DNA from: Diprion similis
Lineage: Eukaryota > Arthropoda > Insecta > Hymenoptera > Diprionidae
NCBI RefSeq assembly: GCF_021155765.1
Contig: NC_060114.1
Coordinates: forward strand, 6,262,001 to 6,326,000
DNA: 64,000 nucleotides
Reading direction: 5' to 3'
The notes beneath the pieces were generated by a model. The model ran no database searches, was not told where the DNA came from, and was given only the letters and a program-made list of their open reading frames with translations. A program made the position numbers and the translations under genes. Of the stretch, positions 12,166 to 23,445 are shown piece after piece (the stretch's first letter is position 1; every line of letters starts with the position of its first letter).

Positions 12166-14174
12166 ATGGACACTCGTACCATTTTTATATTTTTGGCCGC
12201 CTGCTACATGACAGATGGAGCAAGGATTCTTGGGGTGTTTCCATATCAGGGTCGAAGCCACAACATTATGTTTGAGCCTTTGATGATTGGTTTGGCACGT
12301 GCTGGGCATACAGTTGACATGATCAGTCACTTTCCTCCAGAGAAACCAGTGCCGGGATATAATCATATAAGCCTGAAAGGCTTACTGCCGACCTACGTAA
12401 ATAATGTGACAGCGTCTCATGCCCGTAAAGTAACGACGGTTGGCTACGGACTTAGCAGACTATGTGCCTTGTTATCGAAGCAACTATGCAGCCTTCTGGA
12501 TACTCCTCAGATGCAGAATATTCTCAATACTGACGTCAAGTACGACTTGATGGTCACAGAGGTCTTCTCAACCAATTGTTTCCTCGCAGTGGCTTACAAA
12601 TTGAAGATTCCAGTGGTTGGTGTCGGCAGCAGCGTGATGTATTCCTGGGGTTATGATCCTTTCCATGGGGACGGCAATCCCAGCTTCATACCGTCGCAGT
12701 TGGGGGAATTTACGAACGAGATGAGCTTTATCCAACGCGTCGAAAACACGATGGTCCACTTTTACTCGAAGTACCTCTTTTATTACTACGACAAATCTGT
12801 GTCTGAAACAATGGCTAAGAAGCATGTTCCGGACCTGCCATCGTTGAACGAAATTTACAACAATATGAGCCTTCTGCTGGTCAACAGCCATTACAGTGTC
12901 CACGGAGTGCGTCCAGGGAATCCCGCCATTGTCGAAGTGGCAGGTCTTCACATCGACGAGACCCAAGTTCTTCCCAAGGTAAGATATTTTATAAGTTTTT
13001 CTTCAAGTTGGTATCGCCAGTTGTGACAATTTCCATCATCCTTAGGAATTGGACGTGTTTCTGAACTCCTCGAAAGACGGTGTCGTCTACTTTAGCATGG
13101 GAACGATGGTCAGGTCAGACACATTTGAGCCTGAGAAGATATTTGCCCTCTACGAATCCTTTTCGGAACTTTCGGATTACAAGGTGCTCTGGAAGGGGAA
13201 CGAGGAGGACCTGCCGAAGCCGTTACCATCCAACGTGAAAGTAGTTAAATGGGCCCCTCAGTATGCAGTTTTGCGTAAGTTTACCTTTTCGCAATGGTAC
13301 GAGTTTCAATGTCCTTCACATTGGCACAGCTAGATCACGGTTCCAATCAAATCCTTTCAACACTGAATTGCCTAGGATTGGAATGTCGTCAGGCATGGAT
13401 ACACTGTTCCAGTCATAATTCGTGGTCTAGAAAGATGTCTTATCACCCATTTTCTAATGTCCAAAAACCGCGAAGAACATCTTATGGGCATAAAGATATC
13501 GTTATGGGGTAAAACGTTGGTTCACAAGACACTTTTCAAATGTCTCTTTAACGTCTTTCCGTTGTTTACTTTCTGTGTACCTTCTTACTAGTTACATACG
13601 AGTTCTTATTGTCATAAAAAATTGTCCACAACGTGATTCTAACTACATAATCAATTTGACAGGCCATCCAAAAGTGAAAGCGTTCGTGACCCACGGAGGT
13701 TTAATGGGAACCGTAGAGGCGATCCAGGCCGGAGTTCCAATGGTTGGACTGCCGTTCATGGTGGATCAGAGCTACAACATAGCGAGTTACGTTAAGAAAG
13801 GTATCGCCGTTCGTGTGATCTACGAAGATCTAACTAAGGAAAGTTTCTCACATGCCTTGCGAGAGGTACTGATGAACCCGAAGTACCAATCCAACTCAAT
13901 GCGCACCGCAAGACTGTTTAAGGATCGTCCACTGTCGCCATTGGACGAGGCAATTTTCTGGGTCGAATATGTCATCCGCAATGGCGGCGAGCCGCTTAAA
14001 TCGTCGGGCCGTCATCTGAACTGGTTCCAGTATTATTTGTTAGATGTTTTTCTATTTTTACTTAATGTAGCAGCGATTGTTCTTGCCATCGCTTACATGA
14101 TTGTCAGAAAAACGCTTTCAGCTATTGTTGGCACAAAAAGTCATAAAATTTCAAATAAAAAAAAAAGTTCCTAA
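12166..14174 (+). CDS. UGT-C, UDP-glycosyltransferase (517 aa, 3 coding exons)
   Basis: Exons are 12166-12978, 13046-13274 and 13663-14174, separated by introns of 67 and 388 bp with GTAAG donors. The protein has an 18-residue signal peptide (MDTRTIFIFLAACYMTDG), then ARILGVFPYQGRSHN with catalytic His at about 32. Glu132 in VTEVFSTNC takes the place of the vertebrate catalytic Asp. Exon 2 contains VYFSMGTMVRSDTF and WAPQYAVL; exon 3 contains the signature FVTHGGLMGTVEA ending PFMVDQ, a membrane helix and the KKKSS dilysine tail for ER retention. It is the most divergent array member: MVGLPFMVDQSYN and GIAVRVIYEDLTKESF replace the usual MIGIPFFxDQ and GFAVHLDYE. These residues lie close to the donor site, so a changed sugar or acceptor preference is possible but not shown. 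The start follows a CAG acceptor-like site at 12161-12163. No defects were seen. Confidence 0.95.
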
Positions 14175-16009
14175 AATATGTGCGGTGAACAATCAGTGTA
14201 TTGATGAAATCTAGTTTTCATGAACATTTCTGTATACAAGAAATATAATATACAATTTTGAAATCAATAGGTGGTACAAGAACTGTCACCTTTGACTTGG
14301 CCATCACACAGTATTTTGTTTCGATCACATTTATCAATTAAAAAAAATTGGAGAATCAACGACCCAAAGGGCATCGAAGGTAATAAATATCCATCTCATT
14401 TATCGTCTTGGAAAAGTGAATTATTTGTTTGGGGCTACGAAACATTCCGATACAAATACTCGTGATTTACGTTCGTCTAATGTTTTCATTGTTTTTGATG
14501 TTTTTAAACGAGCACGCTTTTTATTTCTGGAGTTGGAAGTTTTAATACTGGCAGAAAAAAATTTTTTTTTTTTTTTCTTTAAAGTCAAGAAAGTATAATA
14601 ATGAAAATTTATAATAAAACACATTCCTTCAACGAATCAAAATACTCAGTTATTTCTTAAATAAATAATGTTGTTAATGAGAAAATATTTAATACATAAA
14701 TTCGAACTATAATAAATGTTTTATTTAATAAAACTGAAAGTTGTAGTGAATTAGATATCTTCTTCATTGAAGAAAATCTTTTACAAGCATTAAATATTAT
14801 AATCGAATCAATTTAAATTATAATATTAACAAAAACACTTTTAAATCCGTATAAATATCGACTTTAGTAAAACTTTTTTCAACCAATGTCAATCTCATAA
14901 TTTCTGGAGTCAATAATATATAAAATAATAATAATAATTACGGCCATATTGGACCAAAAGATTCAATCAAGTAAAAACAGTAAAATAATTGTTCGTAAAA
15001 AGTAATTTTTTTTTTCTCTGGGTAGAATGTAGATCATCCATCATCATGTTTCAGGACCCGATTTATTCGAAAAGATACGATAATTTTAAAACCTCGATAC
15101 GATAGGCGCCTTTTTTGGCTTAGAACACTGGTTCAGCCATTTTTTTTTGTTTGTTTTTTCAATTCCTCTACATTTCGTTATTCAAGCTCTCCATTCTTGT
15201 CCTTATATATTTATGATGTAACACACTGTCATGGCGAATCCTTTTTTTTTTTACCAGTATTGTACAGCCAAACAACTTAACAGTTTCATCTGTAATTGAT
15301 CTCGTTCCGTCTTTGCTCGGTGTGTATAATCGTGTATAAAAAATATCAAGAGTGTAGAGATTTTGCTTCGTCATAGTGCCGAGTCTCGAGTGTTGGATAA
15401 TCATGGAGCTGATACTGCATCTGTAATTGCTTACGATGTTCCACGTGTATTGTAAGATCTTCCGAGATCAAAGGTCTGCACGCGCGTGTCCTTGAAAATG
15501 AACAAAAATGTGGTCGAAGGTTTGACTTCTTCGTTCAACTGGCAAGTAGATTTAACCGGTATATAGTGGGGAGAATATTTCACATCGGTATACAAGATTT
15601 GCAGTAATCAGGTGAAGTTGGGACTCGACGGAAGTGGTGCTCAGTTTTTTGTAAGAAAATTTAAATTTGCACGTATAGGTTTGCGTGTATTTAAAGCAGT
15701 GCTTTCAATACCGTTCTAATTTAGTTAGTAACTTTTAATGCCGGAAAAAAACACGATCTTTTCAAAACGCTGAACGTTCACAAGAGTAAATCCAAATGAG
15801 TGTGAACTGATTCCAAAGCAGTTAAAATTTAGCTAAAATGGGTTAAAATTCAAGAAAGATAAAGCAAAAATTTTATCATTATTAAAGAATTTCTCTATCT
15901 TATCGCGATTTATGTGTAGACTTTGTTGATGTCGAAGTGAATGGGAGAGTCAAAATTTTTTTTATTGATATTAAATAATTATAGCTAAATATTTTTCTAC
16001 ATAAATAAA

Positions 16010-16560
16010 AAAAAAAAAATATACATGTTAAAGTAAACTTACGTTCAATTACCTAAAAAATGCATAATACAAAACAAGAAGAAATAAACCGCCGGATACG
16101 GTAAAATTTTACAAATTCTTAACAAAGGGGTTGATCATAAAACAATCAAGTAAATCCAAATGGCGGCCAAGTTATGATCTAGTGAATGTCAAGGTTATTG
16201 TTAACACTCACATTATGTATACTCACAAATTGAAATACCGACCAAAATCGAAGGAAAGCTTAAACTTATTCAAACGAGCATTTGAATTTAGCGAATTATT
16301 ATGGATTACATTGGATTAGATGTGACTGTTAACAATAACCTTGTCATTTAGTAAAAAGTGACTGGCTGCCACTTGGATTTGATTGATTGATCGATGGGCA
16401 AAACCTGTGCGAAGATTTTGTAACTTAAATTTTGCTGCAACTGGCGTCTTTTTTTTTTTTTGTTGTCGTTGTTTTCGCTTTCGTTGCGAAGATTTCACCG
16501 TGATTTTGAGGTTGTTTTCACGTAATTTAACGTAAGTTTACTTTAAAAAATATATATTTT
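16010..16560. mobile_element. Long palindromic MITE-like element
   Basis: About 550 bp with inverted ends: TTAAAGTAAACTTACGTT near 16028 pairs with AACGTAAGTTTACTTTAA near 16530. Further in, AATCCAAATGGCGGCCA and AAGGTTATTGTTAACA (16155-16205) pair with TGTTAACAATAACCTT and TGGCTGCCACTTGGATT (16326-16380). It has no transposase and looks like a non-autonomous DNA element with long diverged arms. Confidence 0.65.
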
Positions 16561-17801
16561 TTTTATATAAAAGAACATTTTGCCGTAACCATTTTCCTTT
16601 GTTTATCCCTATCGATAAACAATTTTTAATTTCCTTAGGAGAGCCATAGATTTTCAATTCCCTCCTTTAGTGATCCTCGACACCGAGAAAGTTTAAAAAT
16701 GAAACGATTAGCAGTTGAAGGCTACGTCTCAAAGTGATTATATAATTGGATGTAAGATGTGTGATCGTAGTTATGAAACATCAAACAAAGCTGATGCCAA
16801 CTCTCGACATAACGTGAGACTGTAATATTTTCATCTCTGGCGATGTTTGTGCCAATATTTTTATTTGCAGATGAATTTTAATTCTGATAAACTGATAATA
16901 TACATTTTACTCGATATTAAATGAAATTCATTGTGAAAACCATAAAATTATAAATACCTTCGGTATCAGTGCGACTGTTTTTCAGTGTCATATCGCGTTC
17001 CAAATGTCAAAAGAGCTTATTACAACAGTTGGATAGGGTTTTGTGCGGAAAAGGCGTATGAAATAAATTTTTTTTTTCCATTCATTCCATAATTTTGATG
17101 TATTAACGCCAAAAGGGCGTTACCTCAAGACAAACGACCTTTTAGCTTTACGAAAATTTTTCCTAAAGTCAAAAGGGCGTATAAAATCAAATTCAAGTTT
17201 CGCTCTGAAACGTAAGAAAAAATTTATAACTCTTTTTCTCAATAATTGTTGACAAATCGATTTGCAAAAAAAATATATATATTGTACACCCTTTTGGCAT
17301 TTTCCACGCAATATATTAGGTTACTTTAATCGCAAGCAGACTGCCGGCTGACAATGAACTTTATTTTGTCACAGTGAGAGAAAACAGGTTTTCGTCTAGG
17401 AGAACTTTGTTTTTTAAATTTCCAACAGCAACAACGTCGATTCAGAGGCATAAATAACAGCAAAAAAGTAAAATCTCAACTCCATACTGCGTTGAACTGA
17501 AGAATATTTGAACTCCGTTAACTTCGACTCTGTTTTTCCAGGTAGGTAGACGAAAATGTAATATTACAATAATCAACCATGATTGAACGGAAGAATACTT
17601 GCAATCATTCACAATCAATTTTTCCAATTTCCACCGTATCGCCGAATGATGTACACCTTATCCCGAATTGGAATTAAGATGTTAAAAATTTTTTGCCTCC
17701 GCACATTTCAAACATCTGTTGTTTTTTTTTCCTCTCCTTTTTTTACTTTGTTCGCATTTTTTTACTTGCGCAACGTGTTTAACGTGGGACTTCGGTGAAA
17801 T

Positions 17802-18122
17802 TTCGGTGATATCGAGTTTTTTGTGTTTCAAATGACTCAAAAAATATGTGATCAAAAATTCCTTCCAAGAAAATCTAAATTATGGCAGTATGTGGTGTGA
17901 AAAAAAATTTCAATCTCCTGTGACGGAATTGTATGAGCAAGGAAACTTTAGAAGCGGTACGCTGGAAATTTTCTGCCGAAAGTTTCTTGCGCGTACACTT
18001 TCGTCACAGGAGATTGAAATTTTTTTTCACACCACATACTATCGTAATCTAGATTTTGTTGGGAGGAATTTTTGATCGCATCTTTTCTAGTCGTTTCAAA
18101 AATCAAAAACTCGATATCGAAG
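17802..18122. mobile_element. Near-perfect 320-bp inverted repeat (foldback element)
   Basis: Each arm is about 150 bp. CAATCTCCTGTGACGGAA near 17912 pairs with CGTCACAGGAGATTG near 18003; AGTATGTGGTGTG pairs with CACACCACATACT; GATCAAAAATTCCT pairs with AGGAATTTTTGATC; and the ends GATATCGAGTTTTT and AAAACTCGATATCG also pair. The short centre is at about 17957-17975. Overlapping open frames on both strands are mirror images. The high arm identity suggests a relatively young insertion. Confidence 0.7.
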
Positions 18123-18548
18123 CCTCGAGACATGCTTACGATTTTTTCTCACAACCAACTGCTGAGACACTTTGGGGTCGATCTGAAAGAGGTTGAGTAA
18201 AGTGCCAAGAAATAAATTATCGATACCTAAAATGTCGAGATATTATCGAGAGTTTCTACTGCAAACTATTCATCATGCTGATAGTTTATCTAGAATGAAA
18301 GAAATCTCGTCATCAGAATTTTCATTCACCGAAGTTGAATTGTGCAATATATTTGTAAATTATTCTCTCATGGATTTATTTCATCTCGATTTTACTCGGT
18401 AAGTATGATTAACCCGATATTTCTTGAATACGAAATGATATTGTGTCACATCTTGTGTCTAAGAATCATATGTAATGGATTAATATCATCCACTAATCAG
18501 AAGGTTCAATTCGTGTCTAAATCGGTACGAGTATGAATTAGTTTTTCT

Positions 18549-18587
18549 CTCAAAAAAAAAAAAAAAAAAAAAAAAAATATATATATA
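18549..18587. repeat. Poly-A run followed by AT microsatellite
   Basis: A long uninterrupted A run passes directly into ATATATATAT. It could be the tail of a retroposed element, but no element body was recognised upstream. Confidence 0.8.
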
Positions 18588-19930
18588 TCTAATCAGTTTC
18601 TATTAGATATTCATAAGTTTGAATTTTCGTTGCTCGATGACTGATTTCATCGATTGATATTTCTTCGAATCGTTTGAATAGTTGGGAATAATAAACACGT
18701 AATAGCAATAAATCAGCTTGCGTAGTAAACCGAGTCATTTTTATGGTTCCTAATGAGATAAGAACTCGTTTATCAGAAACAACAAAAACCTAGCAATGTA
18801 TTCAAAATATTGCAGAAATAGACATTTCTCTATACATCTTATCACACGAATACTTACGCGTAATTTTACACATATCCGAATCGCTTATGTAATTATGCCA
18901 ATATATGACATATATTACGTATTATTTTAAGAATGTATTGGTTACACATTCTCAACCAAAAGTGAGTCTCATTGATAACATTGAATACTTTGTGATAAGA
19001 TTAAAATGTAAAACAAAATCAACCGCAGTCACGATGATAAGAAAAATAAATTTTCAATAATAACATTGCTCAAAAGTTACAATAAATTTCTTAAACAAAT
19101 CATTTCTCAAGAAATTTTCAGCCTGTGTTTTCTTTGTCGTTTGAAATAAATTCGTCCATTTTTCGGAAACTGTTTTATTGTAATGCACCACGTCTCTACG
19201 AAAACGAATTCAAAATTCCAAATTTTCGACAACGAAACTTTCAAAAACATGAAAGAACTCTTACTCAACAAATTCATTTCACATAACAAAAAGAACGACA
19301 TTCCTTAAAAATGTGTTAAACAACGTTTTGTTTAAACAATTTACCGACAAATTTGAGCATTGTTATTATTGAAATTTAATTTTCTTATCGTCTTTATTGA
19401 AGTTGTTTTTTCTTCGGATTTTTATCTTATCATAAAGTATTCAATATCGTCAATGAAGCTCAGTTGTAGTTGAGAATGCATAGCCAGTAAATCATAAATC
19501 CAATATCATTGCCAGTCGTCTTGGACTATATGACGCAACCGTTTTACTTCAAGAGATCATTATAATATTATGAAATTCCAGTAGACTCCATTGCAACACA
19601 CCATTACACATGAGTATGACAGAACATAATAAAAATATACCGACGAAAATTTTGATCACAGATTTTTCGCTTATCGGTTCAGTTATCGCTTTTGTAAAAT
19701 ATAGTAATCATTAGCATCGTTCAAAATCTTGAACCACTCAACTGAATTTATGATTGCATTTCATCATGCGAAAAGTTCGATAAAAATCTAAGACACGATT
19801 GCTTCAAAAATTCGCCATAGTCTCTCGTTTACGACGTGCCGTTACCACGTGACAATGATAATTGAATCAAGAGATTTAGGGGACTTGGAATCAGTTCGAA
19901 ACTCACTGCCCGGTGAGACGCCGCGCAGCC

Positions 19931-20000
19931 TCAGTTATTTCCCAACTGATTGTGGGTTCCAGATACTCGACGTAAGCTTTGTTGCTCCGGAAAATCATCG
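19931..20000 (+). promoter_or_regulatory. Candidate leader exon (5' UTR) of UGT-D with TCAGT initiator
   Basis: A TCAGT initiator-like sequence at 19931-19935 has no TATA box upstream, but AGATA, a fit to the downstream promoter element consensus, lies at 19961-19965. The stretch ends with ATCG|GTGAGT, a good splice donor at 20001. Splicing to the acceptor at 20171-20173 would place the ATG at 20176 in the second exon. All parts are weak on their own; together they form a reasonable transcription start and leader exon. Confidence 0.35.
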
Positions 20001-20175
20001 GTGAGTAGTTTCAGACACGTTAGTATCAGCAGTTGGTAATTGCAATGTAAACTCGATGTAACATGCATGTTTCGTTCACGTTTTAAAAATTTGGTGATAT
20101 AAAATTGTTATTTAATAAAGATTATTCAATGACGCCATGCTGATTGAAACAAGTAAATCACATTCTTTAACAGCC

Positions 20176-22000
20176 ATGTCACTTCGCACGCTCATTGTAA
20201 TAATGAGCACAGTTTTTCTAACGGATGGAGCAAGGATCCTTGGGATATTCCCATACCAGGGAAGAAGTCACAACATAATGTTTGAGCCCCTGATGATCGG
20301 ACTGGCGAGAGCCGGCCATACTGTCGACCTGGTCAATCATTTCCCGTTGAAAAATCCGGTGCCAGGATTGAACCACATAAGTTTGAAAGGAACGCTGCAC
20401 TCCTACGTGAACAACGTAACAGCATCTTTCGCTCTAGAGTGCAACGGAGTCTATGGAATGACACATTTCATCTCGGCGAGGGAACCTCCAGACCTTTGCA
20501 ATCTCATGCGACTACCTCAGCTGCAGAATATCATAAACACAGACAAGAAGTATGACGTTATGGTGACCGAGGTCTTCGGGACTAACTGCTACCTTGCTGT
20601 GGCTCACAAGCTGAAGATTCCAGTCGTGGGAGTCGTAACCAGCGTTATGTATCCATGGAGTTACGGTCCTTTTTTTGGAGACGCTAATCCGAGCTTCATC
20701 CCATCTCAGTTGGCGACTTTCACGAACGAGATGAGCTTCCTCGAACGCGTGGAGAACACTATAACACATTATTACTCAAATTTCCTATTCCATTACTACG
20801 ACAGAACGGTGTCCGATCCATTGGCAAGACAGTATTTTGATAATTTACCACCGTTAAACGACTTGTACAACAACGTGAGCTTGGTGTTGGTCAACAGTCA
20901 TCTCAGCATTCACGGTGTTCGTCCAGGAAATCCTGCGATCGTTGAAGTAGCTGGTCTGCATATCGACGAAACCCAAGTGCTTTCAGAGGTGAAGTGTTGA
21001 ACGAATTGTAAACTTAGATATTCGTGGCAAAAGCAATGATTTTCGTCCTTTTTAGGAATTGGAGAAGTATTTAAATTCTTCGAAGGATGGGGTTGTCTAC
21101 TTCAGTATGGGAACGATGGTCAGATCTGACACTTTTCCACGGGAAAAGATACTAGCTATCTACGAGAGTTTTTCAGCACTTTCCAATTACAATATCCTCT
21201 GGAAGGGTAATGCCGAAGATTTGCCAAAACCATTTCCATCAAACGTTAAGGTCGTTCCATGGGCACCGCAGTACGCAGTTCTCAGTGAGTTTATTATTTT
21301 CATGACAGTAAATACCGAGTATGACACAATTTTAGTTCACTAAGAATATCCTCAGGAATCCATAGAGAATATTTCATCTTAAATTATTCCTTTAGTTTCG
21401 GTCAAAGACGACATAGGTAGCTTGATATTGTCAAGAAGGTGTGATGGACCCTTAGTACCCATCTATAACTTTATGTTCATTTTCCCAGGTCATCCAAAGG
21501 TCAAAGCGTTCGTGACCCATGGAGGTTTAATGGGAACCCTGGAAGCCGTACACGCCGGAGTTCCCATGATTGGAATTCCGTTTTTTGCAGACCAGACATT
21601 TAACGTGTTAGGATACGCGCATAGAGGATTCGCCGTTCACATCGACTACGAGAACATCAACCAGCTGACTTTTTCCAAAGCTCTGAATGAGATACTTACA
21701 AACCCAAAGTACCAATCGAATGCTGCACGTTACTCAAGACTTTTCAGGGATCGTCCTTTGCGGCCGTTGGATGAGGCAATTTTCTGGATCGAATACGTAA
21801 TTCGAAATGGAGGCGAGCCCCTCAGGTCTTCGGCTCTTCATCTATACTGGTTTCAGTATTACTTGATAGACGTTATTCTGTTCTTACTAACCATACCAAC
21901 GCTGCTTCTAGTCAGTTTGTTCTACGCTTTGAAAAAAGTTCTGCGTACTGACACAAACGCCAAAACTCGGACCGTTCCAAAAAAGAAAAAAACTTCATAG
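20176..22000 (+). CDS. UGT-D, UDP-glycosyltransferase (517 aa, 3 coding exons)
   Basis: Exons are 20176-20988, 21056-21284 and 21489-22000; introns are 67 and 204 bp. I chose ATG 20176 rather than the in-frame ATG at 20137 because it gives the same 813-nt first exon as the paralogues, aligns with their signal peptides, and lies two bases after a TTTAACAG acceptor. Signal peptide MSLRTLIVIMSTVFLTDG leads into ARILGIFPYQGRSHN with catalytic His at about 32; Glu132 is in VTEVFGTNC. The donor half has VYFSMGTMVRSDTF, WAPQYAVL, the signature FVTHGGLMGTLEA to PFFADQ, a membrane helix and the tail KKKKTS. The intron-2 donor here is A|GTGAGT, so the split codon becomes Ser instead of the Arg found in UGT-B, C, E and F. 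It pairs most closely with UGT-E. It is intact, a GT1 enzyme of the ER membrane with unknown substrate. Confidence 0.95.
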
Positions 22001-23445
22001 TACTCGAAAATTGTAATTTGTGCTCATTATTTATCTGTCAAGATTTTTGTACTGATCATTTCTGTAAGATACTCATTAAAAATATTATTTACAAAACTGT
22101 TTACAAGTGTCTGATACTCACCTACAAAAATGATTTCAACTCACTTTTATTAATTTTGGCCCGCTAATGAGAAGATTTTCTGCGCACTTTCAACTTCTTA
22201 GTTTCAATTTCATCACCACATACATCATAACTTACACCCAGAGTTACATAATAAATTCACGTGAAAGGGGCTGACTTGCTTCTGTTATTTGTACAGCCAT
22301 TTGCTCAGCACTGATTTGAGGATTATATTGATGCTGCTCATCACCAGAGCATTGGACCAGGCTAATGGCGAGTGAGATAATGACTAGTGTCATAGTGCTA
22401 GGTGAAAGAGTTACCCCCACGATCATTTCCTGTTATAGATTGAACAATCTCAATGCACCAAATACATTGTTGATAGTTGATATGCGATTCGTCTGATAGA
22501 CACATGAATTAGAGTTGATAAAATCGATTAATATTGACGAGTTAATATTATCGGATCAATCAAGCAAGTTTGAGTGAAATATTGGATAAGAATGCCCGTC
22601 GCTGTCCGATTTGGTCCATGATACAGTACCTTTGTTACACCATAGCGTGCCAAAAATAGCCTGCAACCAGAAATTCATTGCCACTTTGCAGATTCACTTC
22701 CAAGTATTCTGTTGCAGTACATATCAACTCATACCAGCAGTACTTGTGAAAAAGATCTAATTAATTAGCACCGACTTTTAAAATGCTCGATCATCGTGAT
22801 ATCGCCCAGATATTATTTTATATTATTTCGTTATCTCTGTTACTCCCGGATCGTAAATTATACGTGGTCCGATGTATGTTAACCTTGACGAAATAGTGAG
22901 ATAATACTGGGTTCGTGCCAATAAAAATCAACTAATGAGTGGAAGAAGGCATTTCGTTTTCTACTGATAACCATTGACGTTTATTAATCGGGCTACCAAG
23001 ATTACCAGAATCCTATCACGTGCAGTTCCGTACTGGCCTGCGATCAAGTTTAACATTCTCGTTTCATCGTGATCTGAGTGGGCAAAAGCCTGGTGTAAAC
23101 TAAAAGGTGATAAATCTGCTGACAGCTAATGTAAATCATCGGTAAATTGTCAAAAACCTATTCAAACTATCACTATACATCAAAGTGGCGTTTAATATTA
23201 CATATTGATGTATGAACAACCATTTTGTACAATCGTGAATGATCTACTAATTCAATCGTGAACACAGCGGCATTACCAACAGTTCATGGATTATTTTACT
23301 TGTTGGTTTAGTTAACAATTGGTTCAAAATCATAGTTGGAATGAAGTGTATACGATTCGAAAGAGTAGAAAGTAGAAACGGATCATGATTTTTCTCTCTT
23401 GTCAAAATAAATTTATTATTCTTAGAATGCGCTATTGTTTCAGAG
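22001..23445. other. Short intergenic spacer between UGT-D and UGT-E
   Basis: 1.4 kb, the shortest gap in the array. A candidate leader-exon donor AAG|GTGATA sits at 23106-23107, to pair with the acceptor CAG at 23441-23443. No repeat, TATA box or additional coding sequence was recognised. Confidence 0.5.

Larger units (their letters stand above)
14175..20175. other. Intergenic spacer between UGT-C and UGT-D
   Basis: Six kilobases, very AT-rich, with two large palindromic elements (16010-16560 and 17802-18122), a poly-A run followed by an AT microsatellite near 18549-18587, and several homopolymer runs. The final 300 bp hold a candidate leader exon for UGT-D. No protein gene could be supported; short open frames here are AT-rich or lie inside palindromes. 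Confidence 0.6.

Noticed and set aside
17848-18133. Overlapping open frames on both strands
   Set aside because: They are mirror images produced by the inverted repeat.
20137-20175. Upstream in-frame ATG giving a 287-codon first exon for UGT-D
   Set aside because: A splice acceptor lies between it and ATG 20176, the paralogues align from 20176, and only that start gives the shared 813-nt exon.
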